This document shows positions 23,751 through 36,348 of a stretch of DNA of 64,000 nucleotides, one piece after another (position 1 is the stretch's first letter; each line of letters begins with the position of its first letter). This stretch comes from Malus domestica (taxonomy: Eukaryota > Streptophyta > Magnoliopsida > Rosales > Rosaceae). The stretch spans positions 10,428,501 through 10,492,500 of the forward strand of contig NC_091669.1 of NCBI RefSeq assembly GCF_042453785.1, written 5' to 3'. The notes under the pieces were generated by a model. That model was not told the DNA's origin. It made no database searches and saw only the letters and a program-made list of their open reading frames with translations. The translations under genes were made by a program, and so were the position numbers.

Positions 23751-23755
23751 CTAAT

Positions 23756-23806
23756 CACGCGCCACGCGTGTGTCTCGGAACCAGATATAATTCACCCGTA
23801 TATATC
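23756..23806 (+). promoter_or_regulatory. FAR1 promoter: CACGCGC site and TATA-like box
   Basis: CACGCGC lies at 23756-23762 and a TATATATC motif at about 23799-23806, followed by a leader containing CT-rich blocks. The site matches the published FHY3/FAR1-binding core. Regulation is inferred. Confidence 0.5.
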
Positions 23807-23839
23807 ATATGAAATGAAACTGTCCAGAAAAGAAACATC

Positions 23840-25136
23840 TTGACGCGCCGAGAAGGAAGAGCGACAGAAACGAAGATTAGAGCGTGTGAACAAAGCGAGT
23901 GGAATTCGCCAGTTTCCTGCCAGATCCCCGTTTGCTTCGGCGAGTGAGCGTGTGAAGATCCAACCCCAGAAGCTTTCCCAAATTCGACCCGCTTCTCGCC
24001 CACTCGCGGAATTCCCCACTCGCCGTTCCGTTCTTCTTCTCTGATTCTGCACTTGAGGTCTCTCTCTCAATCTCTCTCCTTCTCTCCCTGAATCACTTAC
24101 TGAAACTTGTTGATTTTCCTGGGTAAAATTCGTGTTGTTTTGTGTTTGGCTGCTGAGAAAGTAACGGGGAAAAACGAAACAGGAGTTACTAATTTTGGTT
24201 TATGATGTTTTTTATTTTCTTTCTAAGCTTATTTTTCAGAGGCTAGAAAAATATGTTAAAGCATAATAAAGGTCTAGACTTTAGAATTTTCTTTCCATTT
24301 CAGCAGCTTTCTCAGCTGCCAAACAGAGGGTAAAAAGAAAAGATCATAACTTTCTTATTTGGCATTAATTAGTCACAGATCCACAATGTGGATGGAATCA
24401 TGGAATAGCTATTACTGTTTAAGTGATAGAATGTATTGTACATACTGTAGTGAATAACAGTAAATTAAACTGCAGCGGGATTGTTGTTACTGTCACAGAT
24501 AATGAGCATGCCTCGTGTTTATTTTTTTTATTCGAGCGATATTCTAGTCTAGTTAAACTATGGGGGTGGGGGAGGAGATTCAAACTCGGGTGCTCGCCGC
24601 TCTATTTAATAAGTACTAGTTTTTTTTCGAGCGATATTTTATTTGCTTGTTATGTTTCATTTTGATTAATAAGTACTAGTTTTGGGTACCAAAGTGAAAT
24701 ATATTGACAATTGCTGATTGAGTTTGAACTGGCTTAACTACGATTTATATGTACTCGGTAAGAGTCTAAGAGAGGGGCATTTTGGGTGCCAAAGTGGTGT
24801 ATTTTGCACTTGGCGAGGTTTTTTATTTATTTATTTTTTTTTTCTCACAATCATGCGTGTTTTACATCACTAACGAAGAGTGCAAAATAGAATGACTGAG
24901 AGTTCTCGAGTGTTCACACGGTCCAGGAACTTTTTTTGTTAGGTTTGCTGGCCAAGTTGGTTAGAATTTTGCTAATGACAGAGATGATCTCTGAGTATCT
25001 TTTAACACCCTGAACAGGACTTGTATTTCTTGTCACTTATTGTACCTTTTTTCTTTAGGGGTTATTATGATGGTCTGTTGGAACAATCGGTGTTTCTTCA
25101 CAGAAATCGATAGCAAACTACTTGTAGCTAGACATC
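23840..25136 (+). other. FAR1 5' leader with intron
   Basis: CT-rich first leader exon (about 23840-24058) with a plausible donor at CACTTGAG|GTCTCTC. The probable acceptor CTTCACAG ends at about 25103, leaving a short leader before ATG 25137. The AT-rich interval between contains short direct duplications (TTCGAGCGATATT; AATAAGTACTAGTTTT). No gene is seen in it. Confidence 0.5.
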
Positions 25137-28100
25137 ATGGATAGAAATCAAAATTCGGGTGAAACAGTGGTGGATGGTCCAGAAAAGATGAGTGTTGGTG
25201 CAGTAAATGAAAATATGAATATGGTTGCTGTTGCGGAAGAAGTGCAGAATAGAGGTGGCGGGGTCATTACTTCTCCTGAGAAGGATGTTCAAGTGTTTGA
25301 GGGTGAAGCAGATTTTGAACCTTGTAATGGCATTGAATTTGAATCGCACGAGGCAGCATACTCATTTTATCAAGAATATGCCAAGTCTATGGGATTCACC
25401 ACTTCAATCAAAAACAGCCGGCGCTCAAAGAAATCAAAGGAATTTATTGATGCCAAATTTGCATGTTCAAGATATGGAGTCACTCCAGAATCAGATAGTG
25501 GGACTAGTCGTCGACCAACTGTGAAAAAGACAGATTGCAAAGCCAGCATGCATGTGAAGAGAAGGGCAGATGGAAAGTGGATTATTCATGAATTCATAAA
25601 GGAGCATAATCATGAGCTTTTACCTGCTCTGGCATATCATTTTCGGATTCATAGGAATGTAAAGTTAGCTGAAAAGAATAATGTTGACATTTTGCATGCA
25701 GTTAGTGAACGGACAAGAAAGATGTATGTTGAAATGTCTAGACACTCTGGTGGGTACCAAAGTACTGGGTTTCCTCGGGCTGACACAAACTATCAGTTTG
25801 ATAAGTGCCGGGACTTGAGTCTAGATTTGGGAGATGCTCAGGTAATGCTTGAATACTTTAAGCGTATCCAGAAGGAGAATCCTAACTTCTTCTATGCTAT
25901 AGATTTGAATGAAGAGCGACGTCTGAGAAATTTGTTTTGGGTTGATGCAAAAAGTCGGAGTGATTACAAGAGTTTTAATGATGTTGTCTCTTTTGATACT
26001 TCTTATATCAAAATAAACGATAAGTTGCCAATTGCTCCTTTTGTTGGGGTGAACAACCACTTTCAGTCAATGTTGCTTGGTTGTGCATTGGTTGCTGATG
26101 ATACAAAATCAACATTTGTATGGTTGTTGAAGACATGGCTTAGAGCAATGGGTGGGCAAGGTCCTAAAGTGATTATCACTGATCAAGACCAAACCCTGAA
26201 GGCAGCGATTGGCGAAGTCTTTCCAGATGCACGTCACTGCTTTTCACTTTGGAGTGTACTGGAAAAGATCCCTGAAACTCTTGCTCATGTAATCAAACGG
26301 CACGACAATTTCTTGTCTAAGTTTAACGAATGCATTTTCAAGTCCTCGACAGATGAACAGTTTGTCTTTAGATGGTGGGAGATGGTTAACAGTTTTGAAC
26401 TTCAAGATGATGAATGGATCCGATTGCTGTATGATGATCGTAATAGATGGGTGCCTACTTATATAGGAGATACTTTTTTAGCTGGAATGTGCACACCTCA
26501 GCGTTCTGAAAGTATGAACTCTTTCTTCGATAAATACATACACAGGAAAATTAGTCTGAGAGAATTTGTGAAACAGTATGGAACAATTCTGCAAAATAGG
26601 TATGAAGAGGAATCAATTGCAGATTTTGATACATGGCACAAACAGCCTGCATTAAAATCTCCTTCGCCTTGGGAAAAACAAATGTCAACAGTTTACACGC
26701 ATGCAGTATTCAAAAAGTTCCAAGTTGAGGTTTTGGGCGTAGTTGGCTGCCAGCCAAAGAAAGAACATGAAGATGGACCAACTACTACATTCAGAGTTCA
26801 AGACTGTGAAAAGGATGAATATTTCATGGTAGCCTGGAACGAAACGAAGTCAGAGGTTTCTTGTTCCTGTCATTTGTTTGAGTACAAAGGTTTCCTTTGT
26901 AGACACACACTGATTGTTCTCCAAATGTGTGGCCTCTCAAGTATCCCATCTCATTATATTTTGAAGAGGTGGACAAAAGATGCAAAGATTAGGCAATCAA
27001 TGGTTGAAGAAACAGAGCGAGTACAGACTAGGGTGCAACGCTACAATGATTTATGCAAGCGAGCCATCGAGTTGAGCGAAGAAGGATCATCATCTGAAGA
27101 AACTTATAATATTGCTCTCCGCACACTGGTTGAAGCTTTGAAGAATTGTGTGAATGTGAATAACTCTAATGGTACTGTCATAGAGTTCAGTGGTACTGTT
27201 CATGGTATTCGTGAAGCGGAAGAAGAGAATCAAGGAAGCCCTGCAGCAAAAGCAATTAGGAAGAGAAATACAAATAGGAAAAGAAAGGTATGTTCTGAAG
27301 TTGATGGTTGATGGCTTTACTTTAACCAGTTAGCTTGAGTCAAATGTAATAAGAACGTTTATTGAAGTATGTTTCTATTTTGCAGGTGCCGGCAAAGCAA
27401 GATGGTGTACTTGTTGAATCACAAGACAGCTTGCAGCAAATGGTTTGTCCATTCTTTATGTTATTTTTTTATTTTTTAAATGATTGATTTTGCATATGTT
27501 AATCTGGACTTTTATGCTTGTAGGATAACTTAAGCTCAGACGGTATAGCACTTAATGGATATTATGGTGCCCAACAGAATGTGCACGGACTGGTATTGCA
27601 CTCTTTTCTCGTATCGTTTATTTTAATTTCTCACATGCATCTTTCTTATATCATTTGTGAAATTTCGTAACTGGTGCCTGCAGGTACAGTTAAACTTGAT
27701 GGAGCCACCTCATGACAGTTACTATGTTAACCAGCAGAGTATGCAAGGGCTGGTAAGTCGAAATAATGTCAGGACCTTAATATGTTAAGATTTCCTTTGC
27801 AGCCATACAGACACGATATTATATTTCTACATAATAGTTGTATGAATTTGATTTAATTGGGTTTATATAACTTGTAGGGACAACTGAATTCAATAGCACC
27901 CAACCATGATGGTTTCTTCGGGGCTCAGCAAAGCATTCATGGGATGGTACAGTATTTTCATATTCGTTTGAATCACTTCTTAGAGAAATTTTGCCGTGTG
28001 TGCATATTCATGCAACAATTTTCTCAAAACCTGCTCTAATCATGTAGGGACAGTTGGACTTCAGACCATCAAGTAGTTTCAGTTACAGCTTGCAGGTTTG

Positions 28101-28255
28101 TTTTCAATTTACGGGATGTTTGTTTGTTTATATCCTGAAGAAACTGCACTGGTATTATCTATGGTTTTACTTTATTGGGTTTTGTAACTCTAATGCAGGA
28201 TGATCCGCATCTGAGATCTTCGCAGTTGCATGACGATGCTTCAAGACATTCCTAA
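25137..28255 (+). CDS. FAR1: FAR1, transposase-derived phyA-pathway transcription factor
   Basis: Partner and paralogue of FHY3 in phytochrome A signalling, nuclear. Exons: 25137-27287, 27386-27442, 27524-27592, 27684-27752, 27878-27946, 28048-28095, 28199-28255; all phase 0, 839 aa (Arabidopsis FAR1 about 827). Domains: FAR1 DNA-binding zinc finger (about 66-160; likely ligands C110, C134, H157, H159); MULE transposase core with D287 (SFDTSY) and D349 (IITDQD); SWIM finger C576-x-C578...C588-R-H590. The stretch LLPALAYHFRIHRNVKLAEK after the DNA-binding domain is present here and absent from FHY3; as I recall, it is likewise present in Arabidopsis FAR1 and missing from Arabidopsis FHY3. The three 69-nt exons and the ASRH-type C-terminus match FHY3, so the two share an ancestor with this exon structure. 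Confidence 0.95.
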
Positions 28256-29598
28256 GGAAGAAACACGTGCCATATAGCTGTATAGCCCTCGGAGTTGGTT
28301 AACGTTGTACTTAAACTTGTTTGGTAATCAGAAACTAAACCCTGAAGTGGTTCCAGATCCCTCTTTTGGCCTCGGCTCTCTTTCTGCCTCTTGAGGTGCA
28401 GTGTTTAAGCCGAAAGTTTACTTCCATAGATGACGTAATATGAAGGGGCTGTGCTGAGGTCTGAGATGACATTTGCCACTTCATTCATCGTAACTTAGCA
28501 TCGCACTGTACCAAAATAGAAATACAATGTAATGTCAGGTGTATTTTAGATTTGTTCGGCGGATCGGTATCTCGAATGTACTAATCAATGCCTAGTTAGT
28601 GAAGATATTGAGGTTCATGGGCTTGAAGTCTGTAAAAGTATATTGTGCAACGCAAAGCAGGTCGTAACTTCATCCTCCTGAGTCGCCCGTCCGCCGCCGT
28701 GTAGAGGCAGACAGGTTCATGTAAATTTCTGTGAGGTAAATGGATGGCAAAGTACAGTTTGAAGTTATGTTTCTTCTTTTATCTGATTTCAAATGTACGT
28801 TTTACATGCATTTGCGAGGGTATTCTTGATGAATTAACGTTATGTGTATTAAGTAACATATTTATGATAAATCGCGTATATTTGAATGACTCGAAGAATA
28901 ATTTTTTGTAAAAGCAATTTTTAAATGAAAATAAAGAAATTAAACGGTTCTGATCGCCATGTGAATTTCTCCAATGATTCAAGTATTATCCCTCAGAAAA
29001 TTTTGGCAAATAAAACTCACCCAAAAATTAAAAATTTATACCCGATTACCCGGGAACTTGAACCCGACTTACAACCGGACTTGAACCTCTCTCTCTGTGT
29101 TTCAGTCCGCGCGTGGTGGTAGCGTGAAAACTAACTTGCGCAGGTGCAAGCACTTCCCTTTCATTTACGTGACATTGATTTCTCGCCTTTCTGCTTGGAC
29201 TCACGACCTGTTTGGTTCCTGGGAAAGTTGAGTAAAAACAGAAAGAAAAGCTTAAGTCTTGCAATTTCTCATAACCGAGTGGAGATGTTTTAGTTGCTGC
29301 TGCTGCTGAGCTCCCAAAAACAAATGGGTAATCACCAATTCCCTTTCTTTTGTCACCTTTTTACTTTCTGCTTATTTTCCTTCGTGCATCCTACAAAATT
29401 AGTAAGCAAAGAGCACACTTCACTTTGAACTTTGAATTTTGCAGTACTTTACAATTTTGAATTTTGTAGGTTTTTTTTTTAATTTTTTAATTTAGATTTT
29501 TAACAATTTTTCATATTTATTTCTTAATTTTGAAGCTGTTATTATTGGTTTTTTGTATCAGGTAATTCAATGAAACGAGCTTTTGTGTTGTGTAAGCT
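28256..29598. other. FAR1 3' UTR, spacer and upstream region of the broken third copy
   Basis: FAR1 3' UTR probably extends to about 28770. A second leader-like, CT-rich stretch begins near 29080 and leads into the broken FAR1-family copy, suggesting the promoter was duplicated with the gene. It contains GCGCGTG at 29109-29115, the reverse complement of CACGCGC. Confidence 0.5.
29109..29115 (-). promoter_or_regulatory. CACGCGC site upstream of the broken FAR1 copy
   Basis: GCGCGTG on the plus strand is CACGCGC on the minus strand, about 490 bases before the degenerate reading frame. This matches the site class seen upstream of FHY3 and FAR1. Confidence 0.45.
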
Positions 29599-32540
29599 TT
29601 GTTTGATTGTATGGAGAGAGATCTTGAACTGCTCTCATGTGAGCAGGACCAGTTAGCCATTAGGTCAGATAAAGATGTTAACATTGTAGATGTCACTGAT
29701 GAGATAAATGTCGATGCAGAGCCAAGTTCGCCGATAGCGAGTGATCGTGTTAAGGAAGTTGATGGATTTAGTGCAGAAGTAAGTGTTATGTCAGATAAAG
29801 ATGTCAACGTTGTAGATGCCCCATATGAGATTATTGTTGAGGTGAATGTTAGTTCTCAGACAACGGGTGGTCATTTTAAGGAAGTTGATGGGTTGAATGC
29901 AGAACAAAGTGTTGTGTCAGATAGAGATGTTGACATTGTAGATGTAAACGATGAGATAAATGTTGACAAGGAGCATGTTAGTTCTCCGACGAGTGATCGT
30001 GTTAAGGAAGTTGATGGATTGAATGCAGACAAAAGTGTTGAGTCAGATAAAGATGTTGACATTGTAGATATCACAGGTTAGGTAAATGTTGCGGAGGAGA
30101 ATGTTAGTTCTCTGATAACGAGTGATCGTGTTATGGAAGCTGATGGGTTTGAATGCAGAACAATGTGTTTCTAGTTTGAATGATCAAAGTGATCTGAACA
30201 ATGTCGGGGTCGATTCCCTTGATAAGGGGAAGGGGGTAGTTGAGGAGCCCGAAAATGGTTTGGAGTTTGAGTCTAAGGAAGAAGCTTACTCTTACTACAG
30301 GGAGTATGCCTGGTCTGTGGGATTTGGCATCATAATTAAAGTCAGTCGGCGCTCAAAAAAATCTGGAAAGTTCATTGATATAAAAATTGCATGCTCTAGA
30401 TTTGGAAGCAAGCGTGAGTCGGGAACAACTGTCAATCCAAGAACCATGTGGCACAAAGACAGATTGCAAAGCTAGGTTGCATAAAAAGAGGAGAGAAGGT
30501 GAAAAATGGGTAGTACATAGTTTTGTAAAGGAGCACAACCATGAGATATGCCCAGATGATTTCATTTATGCTACCAGCGGGAGGAACAAGAAACCTGCTA
30601 CCGTTGTTCCTCAAAAGACGGGTCTGCAGTTGGCTTTAGATGAGGAAGATGTAAGAGTAATGTTTGAACATTTTATGTCTATGCAGGATGAGGATCCCAA
30701 CTTCTTCTATGCAATAGATTTTGACCACGAGAAGCGATTGAGAAGTGTATTTTGGGTTGATTCAAAATGTAAGCATGATTATAGCAGCTTCTGTGACGTA
30801 GTCTTCTTTGACACTTATTATGTTAGTAACAATTATAAAATTCCTTTTGTTCCTATTGTTGGAGTTAATCATCACTGTCTGTACATTTTGCTTGGATGTG
30901 CATTGATCGGAGAAGAGACTACATCGGCTTTCATTTGGTTAAAGCAGACATGGCTTAGAGCAGTGGGTGGCCAGGCTCCAGGAGTGGTTATCACTGATCA
31001 AGAAAAATACTTGGAAGAAGCAGTAGAAGATGTGTTTACTGATGCGCGCCATTGTTTTTGCTTATGGCATGTATTGACCAGGATTCCTGAAAATGTGGGT
31101 TCCATAAATGGGAAAGAAACATTTATTGAAAAATTCAGCAAATGCATTTACCAGTCTTGGACAGTTGAGCAATTTGAAAACAAAATGGTCGAAACTGGTT
31201 GATAGATTTGAACTAAGGGAAAATGAGTGGGTTCATTCATTGTATGAAGATCGTAAAAAGTGGGCACCAACTTATATGCAGGATTTGTTTTTGGTTGGAC
31301 TGTCAACAAAGGAGCGATCTGGAAGCAAAACTTCATTCTTTGATGGGTACATTTCTCAAGAAGCTACATTTAAGGATTTTGTTGAGCAGTACAAGGCTTT
31401 TTGTAAAGATAGTTATGACATGAAGCCGGCGCTTCTCTTAAAACACAGGATAAACAACCTGGATTAAGATCTTTCTCACCTTTTGAGAAACAAATGTCAA
31501 CTATCTATACCAATGCTGTATTTAAACAATTTGAGGACGAGGTTTTGGGACTAGCTTCTTGTCATTTGAAGAAAGAAGGTGAAATGAAGCATCTGTAATC
31601 TATTGGGTCGCAGATTTGGAAGAACGCCAGAATTTCATCGTGTCTTGGAATGAAGCAGACCAAAAAGTATGTTGTTTATGTCATTCATTTGAATGCAGAC
31701 GTTTTCACTACTTCAATGTCAATAATTCTGTAAGAAGTGTTTCGGAACCCAGCGTGTCAGCTAATCATGGTTTTAATGACGTTGAAGTAGTGAATCCCAG
31801 CAGCAGTGTGGCCAAGTTGTCGAATAGAAAGAAAACATACAAAAAAAGAAAGGTTGGTTAAGGCTTGATCTTTGGCATGTAGATCTCGCTACAACTTTTT
31901 TTTGGGTCATCCTAATTGATGTGTGCCCTAAAGCGGATTTTACATGTATTGTAGGTACAAACTGAACTGGATGGCACCGTTATCAGGTTGCAAAGACAGC
32001 TGCCAGCAGATGGTTTGTCTCATGATCCTTTTTGTTCGGAAACTCTCCCTCATCTATTCTTTGTTTTCGCCTTTAATATATTACGATTCACTTCACTATG
32101 TTTTTTAAATGTAGGAACTGATGAAGTCCAGAGCACATGAGATTGATAATTGTCATGTTCCTCAGCAAGAATCTGAACGGGTAATATGAAACAGCTATGT
32201 TATCCCAGAATAATGCAATAAGAGTATGGCAACCGAGGGGCGACCCATGTAGGACCAAAACCTTTATTGACCTTGATGTTTCGAAAACAGAATGCAAACA
32301 TTTTCTTTTGATTTCATTTAGGGACATGTTCATTCGTTACCAACAAGTATTTGTCACCTAGGGACCCAACAGAGCATGCAAGGAATGGTACTGGATTTTT
32401 CGTACATGGCATGCTATCAAGCAGTACGATTCATCACATTCAAATACTAAAGTAGCAGTATGTTGTTTTTGGCTTTGTTTTAGTCGCAGCTACAACCCAA
32501 GTTCCAGAGCACCGAACGTGCATGGCTATTTTGAGATTAG
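29599..32540 (+). pseudogene. Degenerate FHY3/FAR1-family paralogue
   Basis: Homology to the two upstream genes is clear: RRSKKSGKFID, KTDCKARLHKKRR, VKEHNHE, a MULE core with FFDTYY and VITDQE, and a KKRKV junction. The frame is broken: a TAG at 30079-30081; a one-base shift near 30150 (extra T); a shift near 30445 inside the zinc finger; a shift near 31185; a stop near 31465; another stop near 31598. The SWIM finger keeps CCLCHSFEC but jumps straight to FNVNNS, so the C-R-H half and about 100 residues after it are deleted. Small-exon relics with splice sites persist (for example 31955-32012, about 32116-32180, 32322-32384), one now 58 nt and out of frame. Retained introns show origin by DNA duplication, not retrotransposition. 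The N-terminus has a repeat array not seen in FHY3 or FAR1. Confidence 0.9.
29665..30165 (+). repeat. ~120-bp coding tandem repeat, about four copies
   Basis: Units start with SDKDVN/DIVDV and run through SDRVKEVDGLNAE. Copies begin near 29665, 29790, 29917 and 30043, each about 40 codons. The last copy carries the TAG stop and the frameshift that break the gene. Confidence 0.8.
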
Positions 32541-34987
32541 GGGCACACCCAACGCCAGATACGGTGGGCATCTGAATAGCCTAATTGGACTTCTGTTTCC
32601 TATTTGACATTGGATTTTCTTTTCTGAGCTTAATGCTCTTTGGCTGAAGATGGGTGGTGCTTGAAGAGTGAAAGTAACCAAATTCACTTCTTTGAAAGTT
32701 GAGATTAATGAGAGTTGGGGAGGAAGGATGCAACAGAGAAGAACCAACCATGGCCATCAGGCAAATAGTGAGGTGCAGTTCTTGAGTTGGAGCAGTGGGA
32801 TTCGGCTTGGGATATTATTACTTGGGATTAATAGTCGTGGTGATAGGGCAGTTGCAAGATAACCCTGTGGTGAAAAAACGAGGATTTAAGCCCGTGTGAT
32901 AAAGTCTGTTAGAATTTATGCTCAAAATTGAAAATTCCATCAATTTTCTATTAATTATTAGCACGTGCTAATAATTAGCAGAAAATTGACAAAATTTTCA
33001 ATGTTGGGCATAAATCTTAACAGACTTTACCACAAGGGCTTAAATTCTAGTTTTTTTAACCACATGAACTATCTTTCAACTACCCTATGAGACTATTAAT
33101 CCAATTAAGCCTATTTTTATGCATGCACAACACTGGAATGTTGGAAGCATGGCATAATTTACAAGTGGAGGTGTTAAGATTTAGTAAAAAAATGGAAATA
33201 GTGGGTTCTTTGGGTGGTTTGCTTTTGTGTCACACTCCTTTGCTGCCCACTAAAATCAGTGAAGCACTGTTATCCAGAGCCTAACCAAACAATGAGTCAA
33301 TAAATAAATGGTTGTGTGCAGCTTGTCCACTTTCTGTATGCTTCGGTGGAGAGACAGTTTGGTAAAACTATCTCATTACGGCCAATTTTTACATGAGATC
33401 GGATCAGATTAAAATAAAAGAGGTCATATCTCATGCTTAGGTGTACTCTACAACTGATGTGACAATGTTTTACATGAGATCGGATGGAACCCAAATAAAA
33501 GAGGTTGTAGTTCAAGCTGAGAGATATTCTACAAATGACGTGATCGAATGCTCTGCCCAAAATTTTAAATCTTCTGTGAGGGAGAAATTAAACCATCCAC
33601 CTTCTACTAGCCCACAGCCATTTGTAAATACTAAACAGTTTACTTGGACCTTTTTCTGTTGTATGTGGCTAATGGCCCAGGCTGATATTATGTATGAACC
33701 GAAACATAAGTCAGAAACCCAAAGGGTTTTGGAGCCTTGGCCTAGGAGGCTTCTAATTGCAAGCATCAACTTATTCAACAGGGATGGCTTTCTGGACTCT
33801 GGTGCATGTATCTTACAACAAAACTCACATGCATCAATAATTATGGGTTAAGTTATGTGTGCGTGCGACCGACGCAAGGACTGTTGTAAGTGCACTCTCT
33901 TGTCTGCGCGACCGACGCAAGGACTTCTCGTTCAACAATAGTTGGATGAGAATGTTTTTGCTTTTGCATGTTGATCAGACCCAACATCTTCCATTTTTAC
34001 CTGCTACAGAGTGCCGACGATATTATGAACAAGATATACGAGCCAAGGGTGGAGAAAAGTGGAGAGATCAGGTTAGTAAATTACTGAATTATCTCAGGGA
34101 TCATAACCAATGTTCACATACACATTGAGCTATTAAGAACTTCAAATAGACATATAATTATGATTTATACATATATGTGTAAATATTTAGGACTCTATTT
34201 AGACATTTGAAGAAGTGAATACTAGTCAAAAGGAACGTGGGGAAAACGGACATCATCTGTTTGAAATTTCATATCACTCTATTCACTATCATGGATTTAT
34301 ATTCTTAAATCTTAATTAATTGTTTCTATATTCCGCCTAACATGTCCTTCTTTGACTCTCCTCTCTCTCTCTCGCTCTCTCTCCTTCTGGTGATTAGGCT
34401 TGAGGGGCTACATTTTTATCTGCTTGTGAGGCTGATTGATGAAGAAAGACTTGGACTTTTACTTAAAAGGAATAGGAAGAAAAGAGATGATAATTACCAC
34501 TTTATATTTTGGACGTGTCACTTGGTCTGGAGAATAGAGGTTTTGTTAGGTTACTTTAATATCTATACTAGCAGATGAGCACACACTCTCTCTGTGTGAA
34601 CAATTTCATTTTATTTTTTGTTTTTTTATTAAGGAGTGTGATTAGTTTTTAAAATTTAAAATATGAAAAAATGATGGTGTGACAATTTCTCTTAATAAGT
34701 GCATATTTTAGTGTCAAAAGTGAGGGTAAAATAGGAAAAATAGGGATATGATTGTCATTTTCTCAAAAGATACAAAATTACTATTTTTCCATCCTTATGT
34801 AAGTATTGTGTATCAAAAGTGAGGGCAAAATAGGGAAGAAATGGAAAAAAGATACAAAATTACTATTTTGCCCTCCTTACGTAAGTATTGTGTATAAAAG
34901 TGAGGGCAAAATTGGAAAAAATTGGGAAAAAGTTGACAAGGTGGGTTCTCTTAATAATAGTATAGATAATGTCTATATATAGCTAAC
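32541..34987. other. Intergenic region, no gene recognised
   Basis: Short frames only. An AT-rich inverted repeat lies at about 32900-33045 (GTCTGTTAGAATTTATGC... against GCATAAATCTTAACAGAC), probably a small MITE. A 19-base motif GCGACCGACGCAAGGACT occurs twice (about 33866 and 33907). A (CT)n run is at 34360-34385. Direct repeats with 'AAAAGTGAGGGCAAAAT' occur three times between 34710 and 34915. Confidence 0.5.
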
Positions 34988-35199
34988 AGGATCCTCTCCG
35001 GATCCTTTTGGTGAGGATCCTGAAGATACGTGAATTGTGTCATTTCATCGTATATCGTGTGATCAGTTTCTGTTAAGTATTGTTTATGTTTATTTTTAAA
35101 TAAAATATTTAAAATAATTTCTAACCACGTAATGTATGATAAACGGACACGATTCATAGATTCTCGGGATCCTTACAAAGAGGATCCGGCGAGGATTTG
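34988..35199. mobile_element. MITE copy 2, GGATCC-ended fold-back family
   Basis: Left arm 34988-35041 is complementary to right arm about 35146-35199 around an AT-rich core. Arms and core resemble the copy at 23448-23640. No coding capacity. Confidence 0.75.
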
Positions 35200-35948
35200 G
35201 ACCCTCTATATAGGAGCCAAAATATTGTGGAGTAGCATTATCTTCCCTCCTATTACCATCCCCTTCCATCCCCTCATCTCATACTTTTTTTGTCTTATTC
35301 TCTATATAAAAAATTCAAAACAAGATGTGACGTGGCGTAATCGCAACCGTTTAAATAGGAGGGGATGGAAAGAGAGAGAGATTAGGAGGGGAGAAAATTC
35401 TACTCCAAACATTGTTCATCCAACACATGTCGGCTTGGTTTGAACAGAATAATAGTCATTGGAATGATGAGAAGAAGAAAACTCGACATAAACAAAAGAA
35501 CATTCAAAGTAGAAAAGTCTACATCCATAAACATAGGAGGAAATTGGAAAACCAATCAACGACGACTTTGGTTTGTTTATCTTTCTGGGTGGTTCATATT
35601 CTTAGTTCAAAAAATGATTGTTTCAGGACATGAGACACAAAGCCAATGCATAGAACTATATAGTTTGGTCTTGAACTCCTGGAAAATTCAGAATTTTATA
35701 TCGCCTTTTAAAGTGGAAAGTCTACAGCCAGCCATGGATGAATCAGATGGCTCCAATCAGCTCAAAAAAGTAAGAAAATTATCAAATGACAAGAGAAAGA
35801 TGAAACACTGTTTTTCCTATTGTTTGGAGTTAATGCCATTCTGAATAATTTCCTATCTTTGGTAGATAAACATAATTACCTTTTTTCATTAAAAGTAAGA
35901 AGGCCTACATATATATACATATACACACACATATATATATATATATAC

Positions 35949-36348
35949 AGAGAGCTTAAGGGAAGGGATCTCCATTTTTTGAAAAAAATGGGGATTAGGT
36001 GTGGGGCCCACTTCACATCTAATTTCAACGATCCGAACTGTCTATTTTGTTAGTCTCGATTCATAGATCATCCTTGCAAAATATTAGCTAAATTGGAAAT
36101 GTTTAAGACATCTAATTGGGTTCAAGGAAATGAACGAATACTTTGTTATATAAGAAAATATGAAATTTGATATTGATAATTAAATAGGCAAATGGTTTCG
36201 GATTGAATTGAATTTTTGCAAGGATGATCTATGAATTGAGACTAACAAAATAGACGGTTCGGATCGTTGAAATTAGATGTAAAGTGGACCCCACACCTAA
36301 TCCCCATTTTTTTCAAAAAAATGGGGATCCCTCCCCTTAAGCTCTCTG
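35949..36348. mobile_element. 400-bp MITE with ~133-bp inverted arms in an AT microsatellite
   Basis: The left arm from CAGAGAGCTTAAGG at 35949 pairs with the right arm ending CCTTAAGCTCTCTG at 36348, with only scattered mismatches over roughly 133 bases. Both flanks are (TA)n, compatible with a TA target duplication. A related, smaller element occurs at 45961-46137. Its transcript would form a long hairpin. Confidence 0.8.

Noticed and set aside
33087..34128. ORFs of 65-136 aa downstream of the broken FAR1 copy
   Set aside because: No recognisable family, no leader features, and low-complexity composition.
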